Of a stretch of DNA of 64,000 nucleotides, positions 26,532 to 35,123 are shown piece by piece. The notes beneath the pieces were generated by a model, which was not told the origin of the DNA, ran no database searches, and was given only the letters and a program-made list of their open reading frames with translations. The stretch is taken from the NCBI GenBank assembly GCA_026004775.1, contig BPJU01000011.1, positions 79,690 through 143,689 of the forward strand, given 5' to 3'. This DNA is from Pirellulaceae bacterium. GTDB taxonomy: Bacteria > Planctomycetota > Planctomycetia > Pirellulales > Pirellulaceae. Both the position numbers and the translations under genes were made by a program. Every line of letters starts with the position of its first letter. The stretch's first letter is position 1.

Positions 26532-26629
26532 GACTCTACGTTTTTACCCGGATCGCAGCCAACGCACCATTGTTGGCTGTTGTGCCGACGCATGCACCCG
26601 GCAAAGTGCCGCTCGACGCGCAAAATGAA

Positions 26630-26656
26630 AGCCCTTCGGTGTGGCAACCGAAGGGC
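26630..26656 (-). terminator. intrinsic terminator of tRNA-Pro
   Basis: A 10-bp perfect stem GCCCTTCGGT/ACCGAAGGGC (26631-26640 and 26647-26656) with a 6-nt loop lies 18 bp after the tRNA 3' end. On the minus strand it is followed by TTTCATTTT. Confidence 0.85.
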
Positions 26657-26673
26657 CACGCGTCCGGGTGAAG

Positions 26674-26748
26674 TCGGGGCGACTGGATTTGAACCAGCGA
26701 CCTCTTGGTCCCGAACCAAGCGCTCTAGCCAGACTGAGCCACGCCCCG
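26674..26748 (-). tRNA. tRNA-Pro (anticodon CGG)
   Basis: Read on the minus strand, the 75-nt sequence folds as a full cloverleaf: acceptor CGGGGCG/CGCCCCG with discriminator A, a D-arm GGCTCAG...TAGAGC, the anticodon arm CTTGG-TTCGGGA-CCAAG giving anticodon CGG, and the T-arm CTGGTTCAAATCCAG. CCA is not encoded. A promoter candidate lies just upstream and a terminator just downstream. Confidence 0.96.
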
Positions 26749-26761
26749 TACCTCAATTCTT

Positions 26762-26790
26762 ATCGTACCCACCACCCGAACGCTCGCCAA
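26762..26790 (-). promoter_or_regulatory. candidate promoter of tRNA-Pro
   Basis: On the minus strand TTGGCG and TACGAT are spaced by 17 bp, and the -10 box ends 13 bp before the tRNA 5' end, a normal distance for a tRNA leader. Each box matches four of six consensus positions. Confidence 0.5.
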
Positions 26791-26971
26791 GAGGAGCTGT
26801 TCGAGCCCCCCGGGACACTTGGTCAAACCAGTCAGACGTGTCCGCCTGCGGCACGTTACTCGTGGCGAGCAACCGTCGTTCCTGCTTGATGGCCGGGGCA
26901 GTCCACCAGCAGTCCGCATGCTCGTAATTACTGCCGGTTGGCGGTCTAGGCGGTGGATACAGAAGGCCGCG

Positions 26972-27703
26972 CTAACCGTTCTGCTCCCCCGACCGGCTGG
27001 CCGGACCGGTGTTGTCGGTGCTTTCTCGAGAAGTTCGTTCCTCGGGCGGCTCGACTATCTCGCGCGGCACCGGCTTTCCCATCACGAACGGCACGAATCG
27101 GCATGGCACATGGTAGGAGACCACCGGTTTGCCACCGATCTTGCGACGAGACTCGAGCCATTGATCGTCCCGCTCACCGAACGGTCCGACGAGCACGCCG
27201 CCTTCGGCCAATTGCTCCCACAAAGCCGGCGGACACTGTTCGGCGGCTGCCGTGATCAGAATACGGTCGAAAGGAGCTCGATCCGGTGCTCCCAGTGCGC
27301 CGTCGCCCACTCGCAACTCGACATTGCGGTACCCGAGCGACGAGAGCCGCTGGGCCGCTTGCCGCGACAACACGGGCCACCGCTCGATACTGACGACTTC
27401 CTTAGCCAGCTCAGCCAACACGGCCGTCTGGTAGCCACTTCCGGTACCGATCTCCAATACGCGTTCGTTCCCTGTGAGCTGGAGACATTCGGTCATCAGC
27501 GCCACCATGTACGGCTGGCTGATGGTCTGGCCGCAGTCGATGGGAAGCGCCTGGTCGCTGTAGGCCAGGTCTTGTTCTGCCGGGGGCACGAACAGCTCGC
27601 GCGGCACGCGTTCCATCGCGTCCAGCACCCGCTGGTCGCGGATTCCACGGCGTTCCAGATCTTTGCGCATCGCGCGGCGCTGTGACCGCCAATCGTTGGT
27701 CAT
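26972..27703 (-). CDS. pcm: protein-L-isoaspartate O-methyltransferase
   Basis: A 243-residue SAM-dependent enzyme that repairs isoaspartyl residues in aged proteins. The N-terminus has RGIRDQRVLDAMERVPRELF, the family opening. The SQPYMVALM substrate segment (62-70) and the SAM-binding EIGTGSGYQTAVLAEL (from 84) follow. The C-terminus is extended by about 25 polar residues. The ATG at 27703 begins the conserved domain; the 82 upstream in-frame codons lack family similarity. It lies 157 bp downstream of recJ on the same strand. Confidence 0.93.
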   Translation of the reverse strand: MTNDWRSQRRAMRKDLERRGIRDQRVLDAMERVPRELFVPPAEQDLAYSDQALPIDCGQTISQPYMVALMTECLQLTGNERVLEIGTGSGYQTAVLAELAKEVVSIERWPVLSRQAAQRLSSLGYRNVELRVGDGALGAPDRAPFDRILITAAAEQCPPALWEQLAEGGVLVGPFGERDDQWLESRRKIGGKPVVSYHVPCRFVPFVMGKPVPREIVEPPEERTSRESTDNTGPASRSGEQNG

Positions 27704-27860
27704 GGGAAGTACTGGAAAAACGAAATCCAGCCCATCCAATGGTCGTCGCCTGTAAGCCCGGATCGATCTTGGCCGGTAGCGTAAGGCTCTATTGACAGAC
27801 AATCGACATGCCCTGGAGGGCGGCACTCGACTTCTATTATCGTGCGGCCCCAGTTCAGTG

Positions 27861-29606
27861 CTAGACGGACGAAGGCCGCCAATCGACCAGTTGCATTTCG
27901 ACCGAGCAGCGACCGCCGAAACGATTGAGCACGGGTGAATAGGCAACATCGATCGACGTTTGCAATCGGCCCAGCATTTCGATCCACTGCGGCTTGCCGA
28001 AGGCCACGGCTCGGATCGTCTGCTGGTGCTGCCGGAGTTCGACAGCGAAATGCCGGCCGCTGGTACCGAGCATCTTCAGTGGTCCGTTGACCTCGACGGC
28101 GACCGTACACAACACCGGCCGCGGATTGCCTTCGCCAAACGGGGCCAACTGCTCGATCTGTTGTACGGTCTGTTCGGACAACTGGCTGAAGGGAGCTTCG
28201 GCGTCAATCCACAGTTCGGCCACGCGGTCTTCCGGGGCGATCCAAGCCGCGGCCACTTCACAAAAGGCCTTGCGGAAATCGGAAATATAGCGCGGGTCGA
28301 TCTTCAGACCAGCGGCCGCGGCATGCCCCCCATGAGCCAGCAGCCACCGCTCGCAATGCGCCAAGGCCCGATGCAATTCCAGGCCGCATGCCGAGCGAGC
28401 CGATCCGACAGCAGGCCGCAAGCCGGTCGGATCCACGGAGATCACCACCGTGGGCCGGTGGTACTTTTCGGCCAAGCGTCCGGCCACCAGCCCGATCACG
28501 CCCGGATGCCACCCCTGGCCATCCACCACCAAAGCGGGTGCTTCATGCGGATCGCCCAATTCTTTGAGTCGGGCAATGGCCATCTGGTAAATGCCCCGCT
28601 CGACGGAATCGCGTTTTTCGTTCTGTTCGTGCAAGTGCTGAGCCAGCGTACGGGCACGCTCTTCATTGTCGGTGGCAAGCAGTTCCACTCCCAGCATCGC
28701 TTCACCGAGCCGCCCTGCGGCATTCAAGCGAGGGCCAATCACAAAGGCGATATCTTCGCTGGTCAACTGCCTCTGGTTGGCAAGCCGCGTCACTTGCATC
28801 AAAGCGGCCAAGCCGGGTGGCGGTCGATCCGTCAAGGCGGTCAGGCCGTGACGCACCAGCAGGCGGTTTTCATCCAGCAAAGGCACCACGTCGGCAATCG
28901 TGCCGATCGCCGCTAATCCCAGTGATTGGATCAAGAAACCGCGCATGGCCCCGCTGACCCGCTCCTGGCCACAATAGGCCCGGCATAGACTCCAGGCCAA
29001 CTTGAAAGCCACTCCCGCACCGCACAAAGCGCCGAACGGGTATCGGCTACCGGGCAATCGTGGATGGACCAGCACATCCGCGTCGGGCAAATCGGCCTGA
29101 GGCTCGTGATGGTCCGTGACGATCAATTCCAGGCCCAACCGGCGCGCGGTCTTGGCTTCTTCCACACTGGCGATACCGCAATCGACCGTGACTACTAGAC
29201 TTGTACCGCGGCGTGCAATCAGCTCAAGCGCATCATCATTCAGGCCGTAGCCATCGTCCAATCGATTAGGCACATATACATCGACGTCCGCGCCCAGCAG
29301 CCGCAGGCAGCGCACCAGAATGGCCGTGGCCGACATCCCGTCGGCATCGTAGTCGCCGTAGACGGTGATGCGGCGTCCCCGCCGAATAGCCCCCAGGATG
29401 CGTTTCGTAGCCTCGGGGATGCCCGGCAGCAGGTCCGGGTCGTACAGATCGCTGGCTGGAGCTTTGAGAAACTGCCGAGCCGCATCGGCGTGGCGAATGC
29501 CTCGACTAGCCAATAACTGCGCAACGACGGCCGGCACCCCCACTCGGCGTTCCAGCTCCGCCACGCATGCCGCATCGTGCGGCTGTATCCTCCAGCGCTT
29601 GCCCAT
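27861..29606 (-). CDS. recJ: single-stranded-DNA exonuclease RecJ
   Basis: A 581-residue DHH-superfamily 5'-3' exonuclease used in recombination and repair. Motif I is YGDYDADGMSA (Asp85, 87, 89), with VDCGIAS near 141 and the DHH motif at 165-167 (TDHHEP). GTIADVVPL, GRLGEA and HGGHAAAAG (DHHA1 domain) are all present, so the manganese-binding active site looks complete. The C-terminal OB-fold region ends in VDWRPSSV. The start at 29606 is chosen because upstream in-frame codons are low-complexity Arg/Gly. Confidence 0.95.
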   Translation of the reverse strand: MGKRWRIQPHDAACVAELERRVGVPAVVAQLLASRGIRHADAARQFLKAPASDLYDPDLLPGIPEATKRILGAIRRGRRITVYGDYDADGMSATAILVRCLRLLGADVDVYVPNRLDDGYGLNDDALELIARRGTSLVVTVDCGIASVEEAKTARRLGLELIVTDHHEPQADLPDADVLVHPRLPGSRYPFGALCGAGVAFKLAWSLCRAYCGQERVSGAMRGFLIQSLGLAAIGTIADVVPLLDENRLLVRHGLTALTDRPPPGLAALMQVTRLANQRQLTSEDIAFVIGPRLNAAGRLGEAMLGVELLATDNEERARTLAQHLHEQNEKRDSVERGIYQMAIARLKELGDPHEAPALVVDGQGWHPGVIGLVAGRLAEKYHRPTVVISVDPTGLRPAVGSARSACGLELHRALAHCERWLLAHGGHAAAAGLKIDPRYISDFRKAFCEVAAAWIAPEDRVAELWIDAEAPFSQLSEQTVQQIEQLAPFGEGNPRPVLCTVAVEVNGPLKMLGTSGRHFAVELRQHQQTIRAVAFGKPQWIEMLGRLQTSIDVAYSPVLNRFGGRCSVEMQLVDWRPSSV

Positions 29607-29771
29607 GGTTCTCCATCCGGGGCCCGTCCTCAGGCGTCCGCCTCTTCCTCGTTCCTCCCGTGGCCAGCCGGCCACCTCGGACGCCCGCCATTAGTCTAGC
29701 GGACTGGTCGACGCACGTCCACTATAGGACGACAAGCAATTTCGGAAGGCAAGCCGATACAGAGCTACCCG

Positions 29772-29948
29772 CTATTTTTTCTTTTCGACATGGATGGTAT
29801 GCCGGCGCAGCCGCGGGCAATACTTTCTCAGCCGCAACTTTTCGCCGCCCGTCTTGCGTCTTAAAGCGTAATTGTAGTCGCCGGTCTCTTCGCAAACCAA
29901 AAAGACCACTTCGACCTTTTTCTTTCCCTTCTTGCCGCCTTTTGCCAT
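29772..29948 (-). CDS. rpmG: 50S ribosomal protein L33
   Basis: A 58-residue L33 with the family C-terminus LRKYCPRLRRHTIHVEKK and a Lys-rich start. Only single Cys residues remain where zinc-binding forms have CxxC pairs, so this is a zinc-independent (C-minus) form. The ATG at 29948 is preferred because AGGAG lies 9 nt upstream; the ATG three codons earlier directly abuts that motif. It is followed on the same strand by recJ and pcm. Confidence 0.93.
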   Translation of the reverse strand: MAKGGKKGKKKVEVVFLVCEETGDYNYALRRKTGGEKLRLRKYCPRLRRHTIHVEKKK

Positions 29949-30396
29949 TTCTCGCATCTCCTGCCGAAAGCCGCCGGACCAGCCACCGGCTCGCCGGTTG
30001 AATCCTTGCCGGATTACGTCCCGTCGCCGCCGTCACTCGCCGGAACAGCCCTCACTCGAAGTACGGTCAATCCGAAAACCGCCGTCGGGCCGAATCCCGA
30101 GTGGGTACGCGCCGGTTAACGCACAGGCTTTCAGGATACGACAAGGCTCGGCATCGGACAATGCGGGTGCGCACTGAGCGGGTACCTGGCACGTTTTTGC
30201 CACCAGAATCCCGCCGAACCGGCCAGTTGGTTGGAGACGTGGCTCGATTCGGGTATACTGAATGGGTGTAAATGCGGTCAGTTGTATGGACAAAGGCGTT
30301 ACGGCTTGAGTCCAATTGGGCAGGTTGGGCGTTATTTAAAGAAGAGGATCGTGCGGGGAGGTGTAGCCAAAAACCGGTAGGAGCGGGTTACGAATC
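29949..30396. other. divergent gap between rpmG and the first toroid gene
   Basis: These 448 bases separate divergent genes and hold no credible coding frame. The only clear signal is the promoter at 30231-30259 facing the toroid genes. Confidence 0.6.
30231..30259 (+). promoter_or_regulatory. candidate sigma70-type promoter of the toroid gene
   Basis: TTGGAG (30231-30236) and TATACT (30254-30259) have exactly 17 bp between them; the boxes match four and five of six consensus positions. The start codon lies about 130 bp downstream, leaving a long leader. Confidence 0.55.
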
Positions 30397-31977
30397 ATGA
30401 CGACCGTGGATCCGAAGCGGACAGCAAGTCAGGAATCGGTTGCGGTTTCGGAAGGTATGCCGGGCAACGGGGTGGGTTACGGGGCGGCTGAGGCTCCGGC
30501 CGAATCCGCGGATGAGGGTCTGGTGCGGCGGCGCCGGTTCCTGTTGCTGACAGCGGCTCCCAGTTGGATGATCAGCCTGATCGTCCACATGCTGGGTTTG
30601 TTTATTTTGGCATTCATCACGGTGCCACAACCGGACCGTTCGCGGACGATGCTTACGTTTACTCCTCCGCCGCCGGTGCCTGAGGAGATGGAACGGTTTG
30701 AGCTGGACGAGATCGTACCGGTACCGGAGATGCAGCTTGAGCAGAGTCGTGTGGGGCCGACGGACGATCTGACGACCCAGGCTTTGGATGTCGAGGTACC
30801 GGACGTCAGTTTCACCACGGATTTGGACGCGGCCCCGATGGCGTTGGAACTGGCGGACTTGGCCGATCGCGTGGCACCGAAGGATCTGCTTACCAAAGCG
30901 CTGGGCAGCACAACGGGCACCGGCCTTGCCGGTCGTGGGGCGGCGATGCGTGCCGAGATGGTACGCAAGTACGGCGGAACGGCGGGCAGTGAGGCGGCGG
31001 TGGCCAACGCGTTGAAGTGGATCGCTGCCCATCAACTTCCTGATGGCGGCTGGAATTTCGACCATACGATCGGTCCGGGCCAACGTCTGTCCCCCAATCC
31101 CGGGACATTGCGCGAAGCCCGCAACGCCGCCACAGCCATGGCTCTACTACCGTTCTTGGGTGCCGGGCAGACGCACGTCGAGGGCGAGTACAAGCAAACG
31201 GTGGCTGCCGGATTGCAGTTCCTGCTGCGGCAGCAGAAGCCAAACGGCTCGTTCCATGAGCCGGGAGGTTCCATGTACGCCCACGGTCTGGCGTCGATCG
31301 TCTTGACCGAAGCCTACGCGATGACTCAGGACCCAGCGCTGGCCGGACCGGCTCAAAACGCCCTCAATTTCATTGTTTATGCGCAAGATCCGGTCGGCGG
31401 TGGGTGGCGCTACCAACCACGCCAGGCCGGTGACACGTCGGTGGTAGGTTGGCAACTGATGGCACTGAAGAGCGGCCACTTGGGTTATTTGCACGTGCCG
31501 GCGCCGGTGATCGTCGGAGCCTCACGTTTTCTGGATTCGGTACAAACCGACGGAGGTGCCAAGTACGGATATGCCTCGCCAGGCGCCGGGCCGGCCACCA
31601 CCGCCGTTGGGCTATTGTGCCGGATGTACATGGGCTGGAAACACGATCACCCGGCACTCAAGCGTGGCATCGAATACCTGGATAAAATGGGACCTTCCAA
31701 AAGCAACATGTATTACAACTACTATGCCACGCAGGTGATGCGCCATTATGGAGGCGAGTATTGGGAAAAGTGGAACAACCAGATGCGCGATTATCTTGTG
31801 AATACTCAAAGCACCGCCGGCCCGGCTAAAGGAAGCTGGTTCATCGAGGGCGATCATGGGGCCGAGCGAGGAGGACGACTTTATTGCACATCGATGGCCA
31901 CCATGATTCTGGAAGTCTACTATCGGCACATGCCGATTTACGGGAGCCAGGCCGCTGAAGAGGAGTTTCCGCTGTAG
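30397..31977 (+). CDS. TonB-like membrane-anchored alpha/alpha-toroid protein (copy 1)
   Basis: A 526-residue protein. After a polar cytoplasmic segment, one membrane helix at about 56-76 contains Ser60-x3-His64 (ISLIVHMLGLF), the same Ser/His spacing that is essential in the TonB helix. A Pro/Glu-rich periplasmic linker (TPPPPVPEEME) follows. From about 200 to the end are squalene-cyclase/prenyltransferase-type repeats: DGGWNFDH, GDTSVVGWQLMALKSG and QTDGGAKYGY. The DxDD acid motif of squalene-hopene cyclase is not seen, so cyclase activity is unlikely. A second copy follows 331 bp downstream. The toroid may bind a polysaccharide, lipid or peptide; that is inference. Confidence 0.8.
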   Translation: MTTVDPKRTASQESVAVSEGMPGNGVGYGAAEAPAESADEGLVRRRRFLLLTAAPSWMISLIVHMLGLFILAFITVPQPDRSRTMLTFTPPPPVPEEMERFELDEIVPVPEMQLEQSRVGPTDDLTTQALDVEVPDVSFTTDLDAAPMALELADLADRVAPKDLLTKALGSTTGTGLAGRGAAMRAEMVRKYGGTAGSEAAVANALKWIAAHQLPDGGWNFDHTIGPGQRLSPNPGTLREARNAATAMALLPFLGAGQTHVEGEYKQTVAAGLQFLLRQQKPNGSFHEPGGSMYAHGLASIVLTEAYAMTQDPALAGPAQNALNFIVYAQDPVGGGWRYQPRQAGDTSVVGWQLMALKSGHLGYLHVPAPVIVGASRFLDSVQTDGGAKYGYASPGAGPATTAVGLLCRMYMGWKHDHPALKRGIEYLDKMGPSKSNMYYNYYATQVMRHYGGEYWEKWNNQMRDYLVNTQSTAGPAKGSWFIEGDHGAERGGRLYCTSMATMILEVYYRHMPIYGSQAAEEEFPL

Positions 31978-32308
31978 ACAACCAATTCACTAGCTGCTCT
32001 TTTTGGGTCGACAGGACACCGCCCCCTCCGTGTTGTCACTTGGTTGCCGCAATCCTTGTTGCGCGGCACGAACGGTGGTTTCCCGAGTCTTGATCTTGCC
32101 GTACCGGCTGCGAGACGTTTGCTGCCACTCAATGGTCGTCTGCCGTGAAACTTTTCGGTTCTTGCTAAACACTTGCGCAGCGGCGTTCTATACTAACGGA
32201 AGGGGTTATATGCCGCCTGGCGTGCGGGAGGCTTTGACGTCCGATGGAGTGACTTGTTAACCGTCAAGCCATCCTGAATACGCAAATCCTTCAACGGCAG
32301 CGTGCACC
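31978..32308. other. gap between the two toroid genes
   Basis: No gene, terminator or clear promoter was recognised in these 331 bases. Short frames on either strand have no protein-like features. Confidence 0.5.
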
Positions 32309-33862
32309 ATGGTTCAGCCGGCTGTTGACAAGCCGTTGCAAGAGCACGAAGACCGCAAGAAACGGGTGCGTCCGGCAGAGGCGCCGCCTCGGGCGAGCTT
32401 ACCGGCACCGCCGGCCATGCCGCTGGCTGACAAGATCGGCCGTCCGCCAATCTGGTGGTCGGCTCTGCGCCGCGGGCTGGTGCCGTTTCTGGTGAGTTTC
32501 GTCGTGCACGCGGTACTTCTTCTGGCGTTAGCCCTTTGGGTGATCCCGCGGGTGCACAAGCCGAACTTGGTGTTGGATGTTTATACCGAGAACAGGCCGG
32601 AATTGCTGCCGCTGGCTGACACGACGTTTTCCACACCGCTGGAACTTCCCGACGTGATTTCTTCCGAGCTACCGGCTGTCGAGCCATCGGTGCCTGAGTC
32701 GTTGCCGCCGTTAATGGGTAGCCGAGGAGGCGCGGCCGGTTCGATTCCGGTTCCGGCCGTTGTATCCAGTGAATCTTTGGAACAATTGCTTCGGCCAAGC
32801 CACGTGGCTGTCGGTGGGGGTTACGAGGGGCGTCGGCCCGAGTTGCGGGCGCGGTTGGCGATGGCTCGCGGCGGTACGCCTGCCAGCGAGCAGGCAGTGG
32901 AGTTGGGGCTGGCTTGGCTGGCGGCTCATCAGTGGTCCGACGGCGGTTGGCGCTTCGATCATACTCAAGGACCATGCCAGGGACAGTGCCGCGATCCGGG
33001 ACGTGTGGCGACTTCGACGGGGGCTACGGGGCTTGCTCTGTTGGCTTTCCTGGGAGCCGGTTACACGCATCAGGATGGCCCTTACCGCGACGTGGTCCAG
33101 CGCGGGTTGTACTATTTGGGCGACCGGATGCAGGTGACGCCGCATGGGGGGGACTTGCAGGAAGGCACGATGTACGGCCACGGTATCGCAACGCTCGCTC
33201 TGTGCGAAGCCTACGCCATGACGCGTGACTCGGCGTTGCGCCCCATAGCCCAGCAAGCGGTCGACTTTATCTGCTGGGCGCAACATCCCCAGGGCGGATG
33301 GCGGTATGTGCCGGGGCAACCGGGTGACACGACGGTTTTCGGCTGGCAAATCATGGCCCTCAAAAGTGCTCGCTTGGGCGGCCTGGACGTTCCTTCCCCC
33401 GTGATCGACGCCGCCATGCACTATTTGGACAGCGTACAAGCCCATGGTGGGGCCACTTACGGCTACCAGAAACCGGGCAACGATCCGTCTCCCACAGCCA
33501 TTGGTCTATTGGCTCGAATGTATTACGGTTGGAAGCGAAACGACCCGCGCCTGATCAAGGGTGTCGGGATTCTCGAACAACTCGGCCCATCCGACCACGA
33601 CGTCTATTTCGACTATTATGCAACCCAGGTGTTACACCATTTTCAGGGATCCGGGTGGGAACGCTGGAATAAACGATTGCGCGATTATCTGGTGGCCACA
33701 CAGGCCCAGAACGGGCACGAACGGGGAAGCTGGTTCTTCGCGGACCGGCACGGCTCATTCGGCGGACGTCATTACACCACGGCTATGTGCATCATGATTC
33801 TGGAAGTCTACTACCGCCACATGCCTCTTTATGACGCACCTGCCATCGACGTTGGCTTTTGA
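32309..33862 (+). CDS. TonB-like membrane-anchored alpha/alpha-toroid protein (copy 2)
   Basis: A 517-residue paralogue of the preceding gene. The membrane helix at about 58-80 again has Ser-x3-His (Ser63, His67 in LVSFVVHAVLL). A Pro/Glu-containing linker leads to the toroid (about 190-517), with DGGWRFDH, GDTTVFGWQIMALKSA and AHGGATYGYQ at matching places. The two proteins share the same block order and similar motifs but differ in the linker and cytoplasmic tail, so the duplication is not recent. As in copy 1, no DxDD motif is present. The start context has only a weak ribosome site. Confidence 0.8.
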   Translation: MVQPAVDKPLQEHEDRKKRVRPAEAPPRASLPAPPAMPLADKIGRPPIWWSALRRGLVPFLVSFVVHAVLLLALALWVIPRVHKPNLVLDVYTENRPELLPLADTTFSTPLELPDVISSELPAVEPSVPESLPPLMGSRGGAAGSIPVPAVVSSESLEQLLRPSHVAVGGGYEGRRPELRARLAMARGGTPASEQAVELGLAWLAAHQWSDGGWRFDHTQGPCQGQCRDPGRVATSTGATGLALLAFLGAGYTHQDGPYRDVVQRGLYYLGDRMQVTPHGGDLQEGTMYGHGIATLALCEAYAMTRDSALRPIAQQAVDFICWAQHPQGGWRYVPGQPGDTTVFGWQIMALKSARLGGLDVPSPVIDAAMHYLDSVQAHGGATYGYQKPGNDPSPTAIGLLARMYYGWKRNDPRLIKGVGILEQLGPSDHDVYFDYYATQVLHHFQGSGWERWNKRLRDYLVATQAQNGHERGSWFFADRHGSFGGRHYTTAMCIMILEVYYRHMPLYDAPAIDVGF

Positions 33863-33986
33863 CCGATCGGTGCTTTACGAAGGCCGCCGGCTGTTCGATG
33901 ATGAGGGAGTCGAGGTAGGAGCAGGTCGCTGAGGGCGGGATCAAGTATCGCTTCTTGGCCACGAGCGATTCCGGGAGCATGGCGGC

Positions 33987-34733
33987 GTGGATCAGCATTC
34001 TTCAGCCGGACGGTTTCAGCTCATACCGGTACTGGATGTCGCGCACGGGTTGGTCGTGCGGGCCTATCGCGGTTACCGAGAGAGCTATCGGCCGTGGGTC
34101 GACTCGGTGTGGGGCTGCCATGCCGAACCTTGCTGGTGGCTGCAACGGTTGGATGCCGAGAACCGTTTTACACACATCTACGTCGCGGACCTGGATGCCC
34201 TCGAAGGTGGTGCACGCCAGTGGGACGTATTAAGGCACGTGGCGTGCAGCCGATTGCGTCTTTGGTACGAGGGAGCACTACATGATGTGCAGGAAGTTCG
34301 GGAGGTAGCGCATTGCCTGGAGCAACTAGCTCTGGTCGAGTGGCACCTGGTGATAGGCTTGGAAACGTGGCAATCACCCAAGGAGCTTCGGCACATCGGC
34401 GACTACGTTTCCGCCGAGCGGATTGTTTTCAGCCTGGACGTGCGCAAAGGCCAACCCATGGCAAACGCGGCCTGGGACGGCGACCTTGGCCGCATTGCTG
34501 AGCAGGTATGGGAGTGTGGCGTGCGGCGGATGATCCTGTTGGATTTGGATCAGGTAGGCACAGGATGCGGCAACTGGTCGAGCCCTCTGGTAAGGCGCCT
34601 CCTAGCGACAAATCCGGACTGGAAGCTCTTTCCGGGCGGAGGCATCCGATCCGAGGAGGACTTGATCGAGCTGGACCGGCTCGGGTGTGCTGGAGCACTG
34701 GTAGGGACGGCACTCCACACGGGCCGAATTTAG
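33987..34733 (+). CDS. HisA/HisF-family TIM-barrel protein
   Basis: A 248-residue (beta/alpha)8 protein related to HisA. The first catalytic-type Asp is in LIPVLDVAHG (Asp17), a second Asp pair lies in MILLDLDQVGTG (186, 188), and the phosphate loop is FPGGGIRSEEDL plus GALVGTALHTG. The sequence between these is far from true HisA, for example the Trp/Cys-rich WGCHAEPCWWLQRL near 43-56. It resembles the HisA/HisF-related group seen in methanogens and methylotrophs near tetrahydromethanopterin genes; that assignment is from memory and tentative. No histidine genes are nearby. The start is GTG. Confidence 0.7.
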   Translation: MDQHSSAGRFQLIPVLDVAHGLVVRAYRGYRESYRPWVDSVWGCHAEPCWWLQRLDAENRFTHIYVADLDALEGGARQWDVLRHVACSRLRLWYEGALHDVQEVREVAHCLEQLALVEWHLVIGLETWQSPKELRHIGDYVSAERIVFSLDVRKGQPMANAAWDGDLGRIAEQVWECGVRRMILLDLDQVGTGCGNWSSPLVRRLLATNPDWKLFPGGGIRSEEDLIELDRLGCAGALVGTALHTGRI

Positions 34734-35123
34734 TGGGCTGGCCTCCACCAGGGTGGGCGGGTGCGGCAGGTGCTGACTGTCTGCTTTCCAAATAGACCAT
34801 CGCGTGCGGTGGGGAGCCATGGCGAGCAGAGGTCGGCCGGCCGGAAAAGATTCCAACAAAAAGAGCGTGACCAGCCTTGCGACCAGCCACGCCCATCAGC
34901 GGGATCACGCTGCTGGCTGTTCGGTTTGGCAGCGTGTTCCGATCAGTAGTAAATGCACTTGGCGCGCCAGTCATAGGGTAATGCAGCCATTGAAGCGCAA
35001 CCTACGATAAATTGGGATGTTACGGAAAGTGTCCGTAGCCACGGCGGGTAACTCGTTGCGTTGAGAAGCGCTCGGAATTCGAGCGCGCGCCTTAACTCCG
35101 AACAAGCAGGGGCTGTTACGCTC
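34734..35123. other. non-coding gap
   Basis: These 390 bases hold short frames only, none protein-like. A direct repeat GACCAGCC (twice, 4 bp apart, near 34870) was seen, but no promoter or terminator could be called. Confidence 0.5.

Noticed and set aside
16462-26748. CRISPR operon as a tRNA-Pro-integrated island
   Set aside because: The tRNA 3' end faces the operon, but no repeat of that 3' end was found near 16.5 kb, no integrase is present and composition is even.
26819-27685. A 288-codon plus-strand frame
   Set aside because: It is antisense to pcm, which has a complete family signature; the plus-strand product has no recognisable motif.
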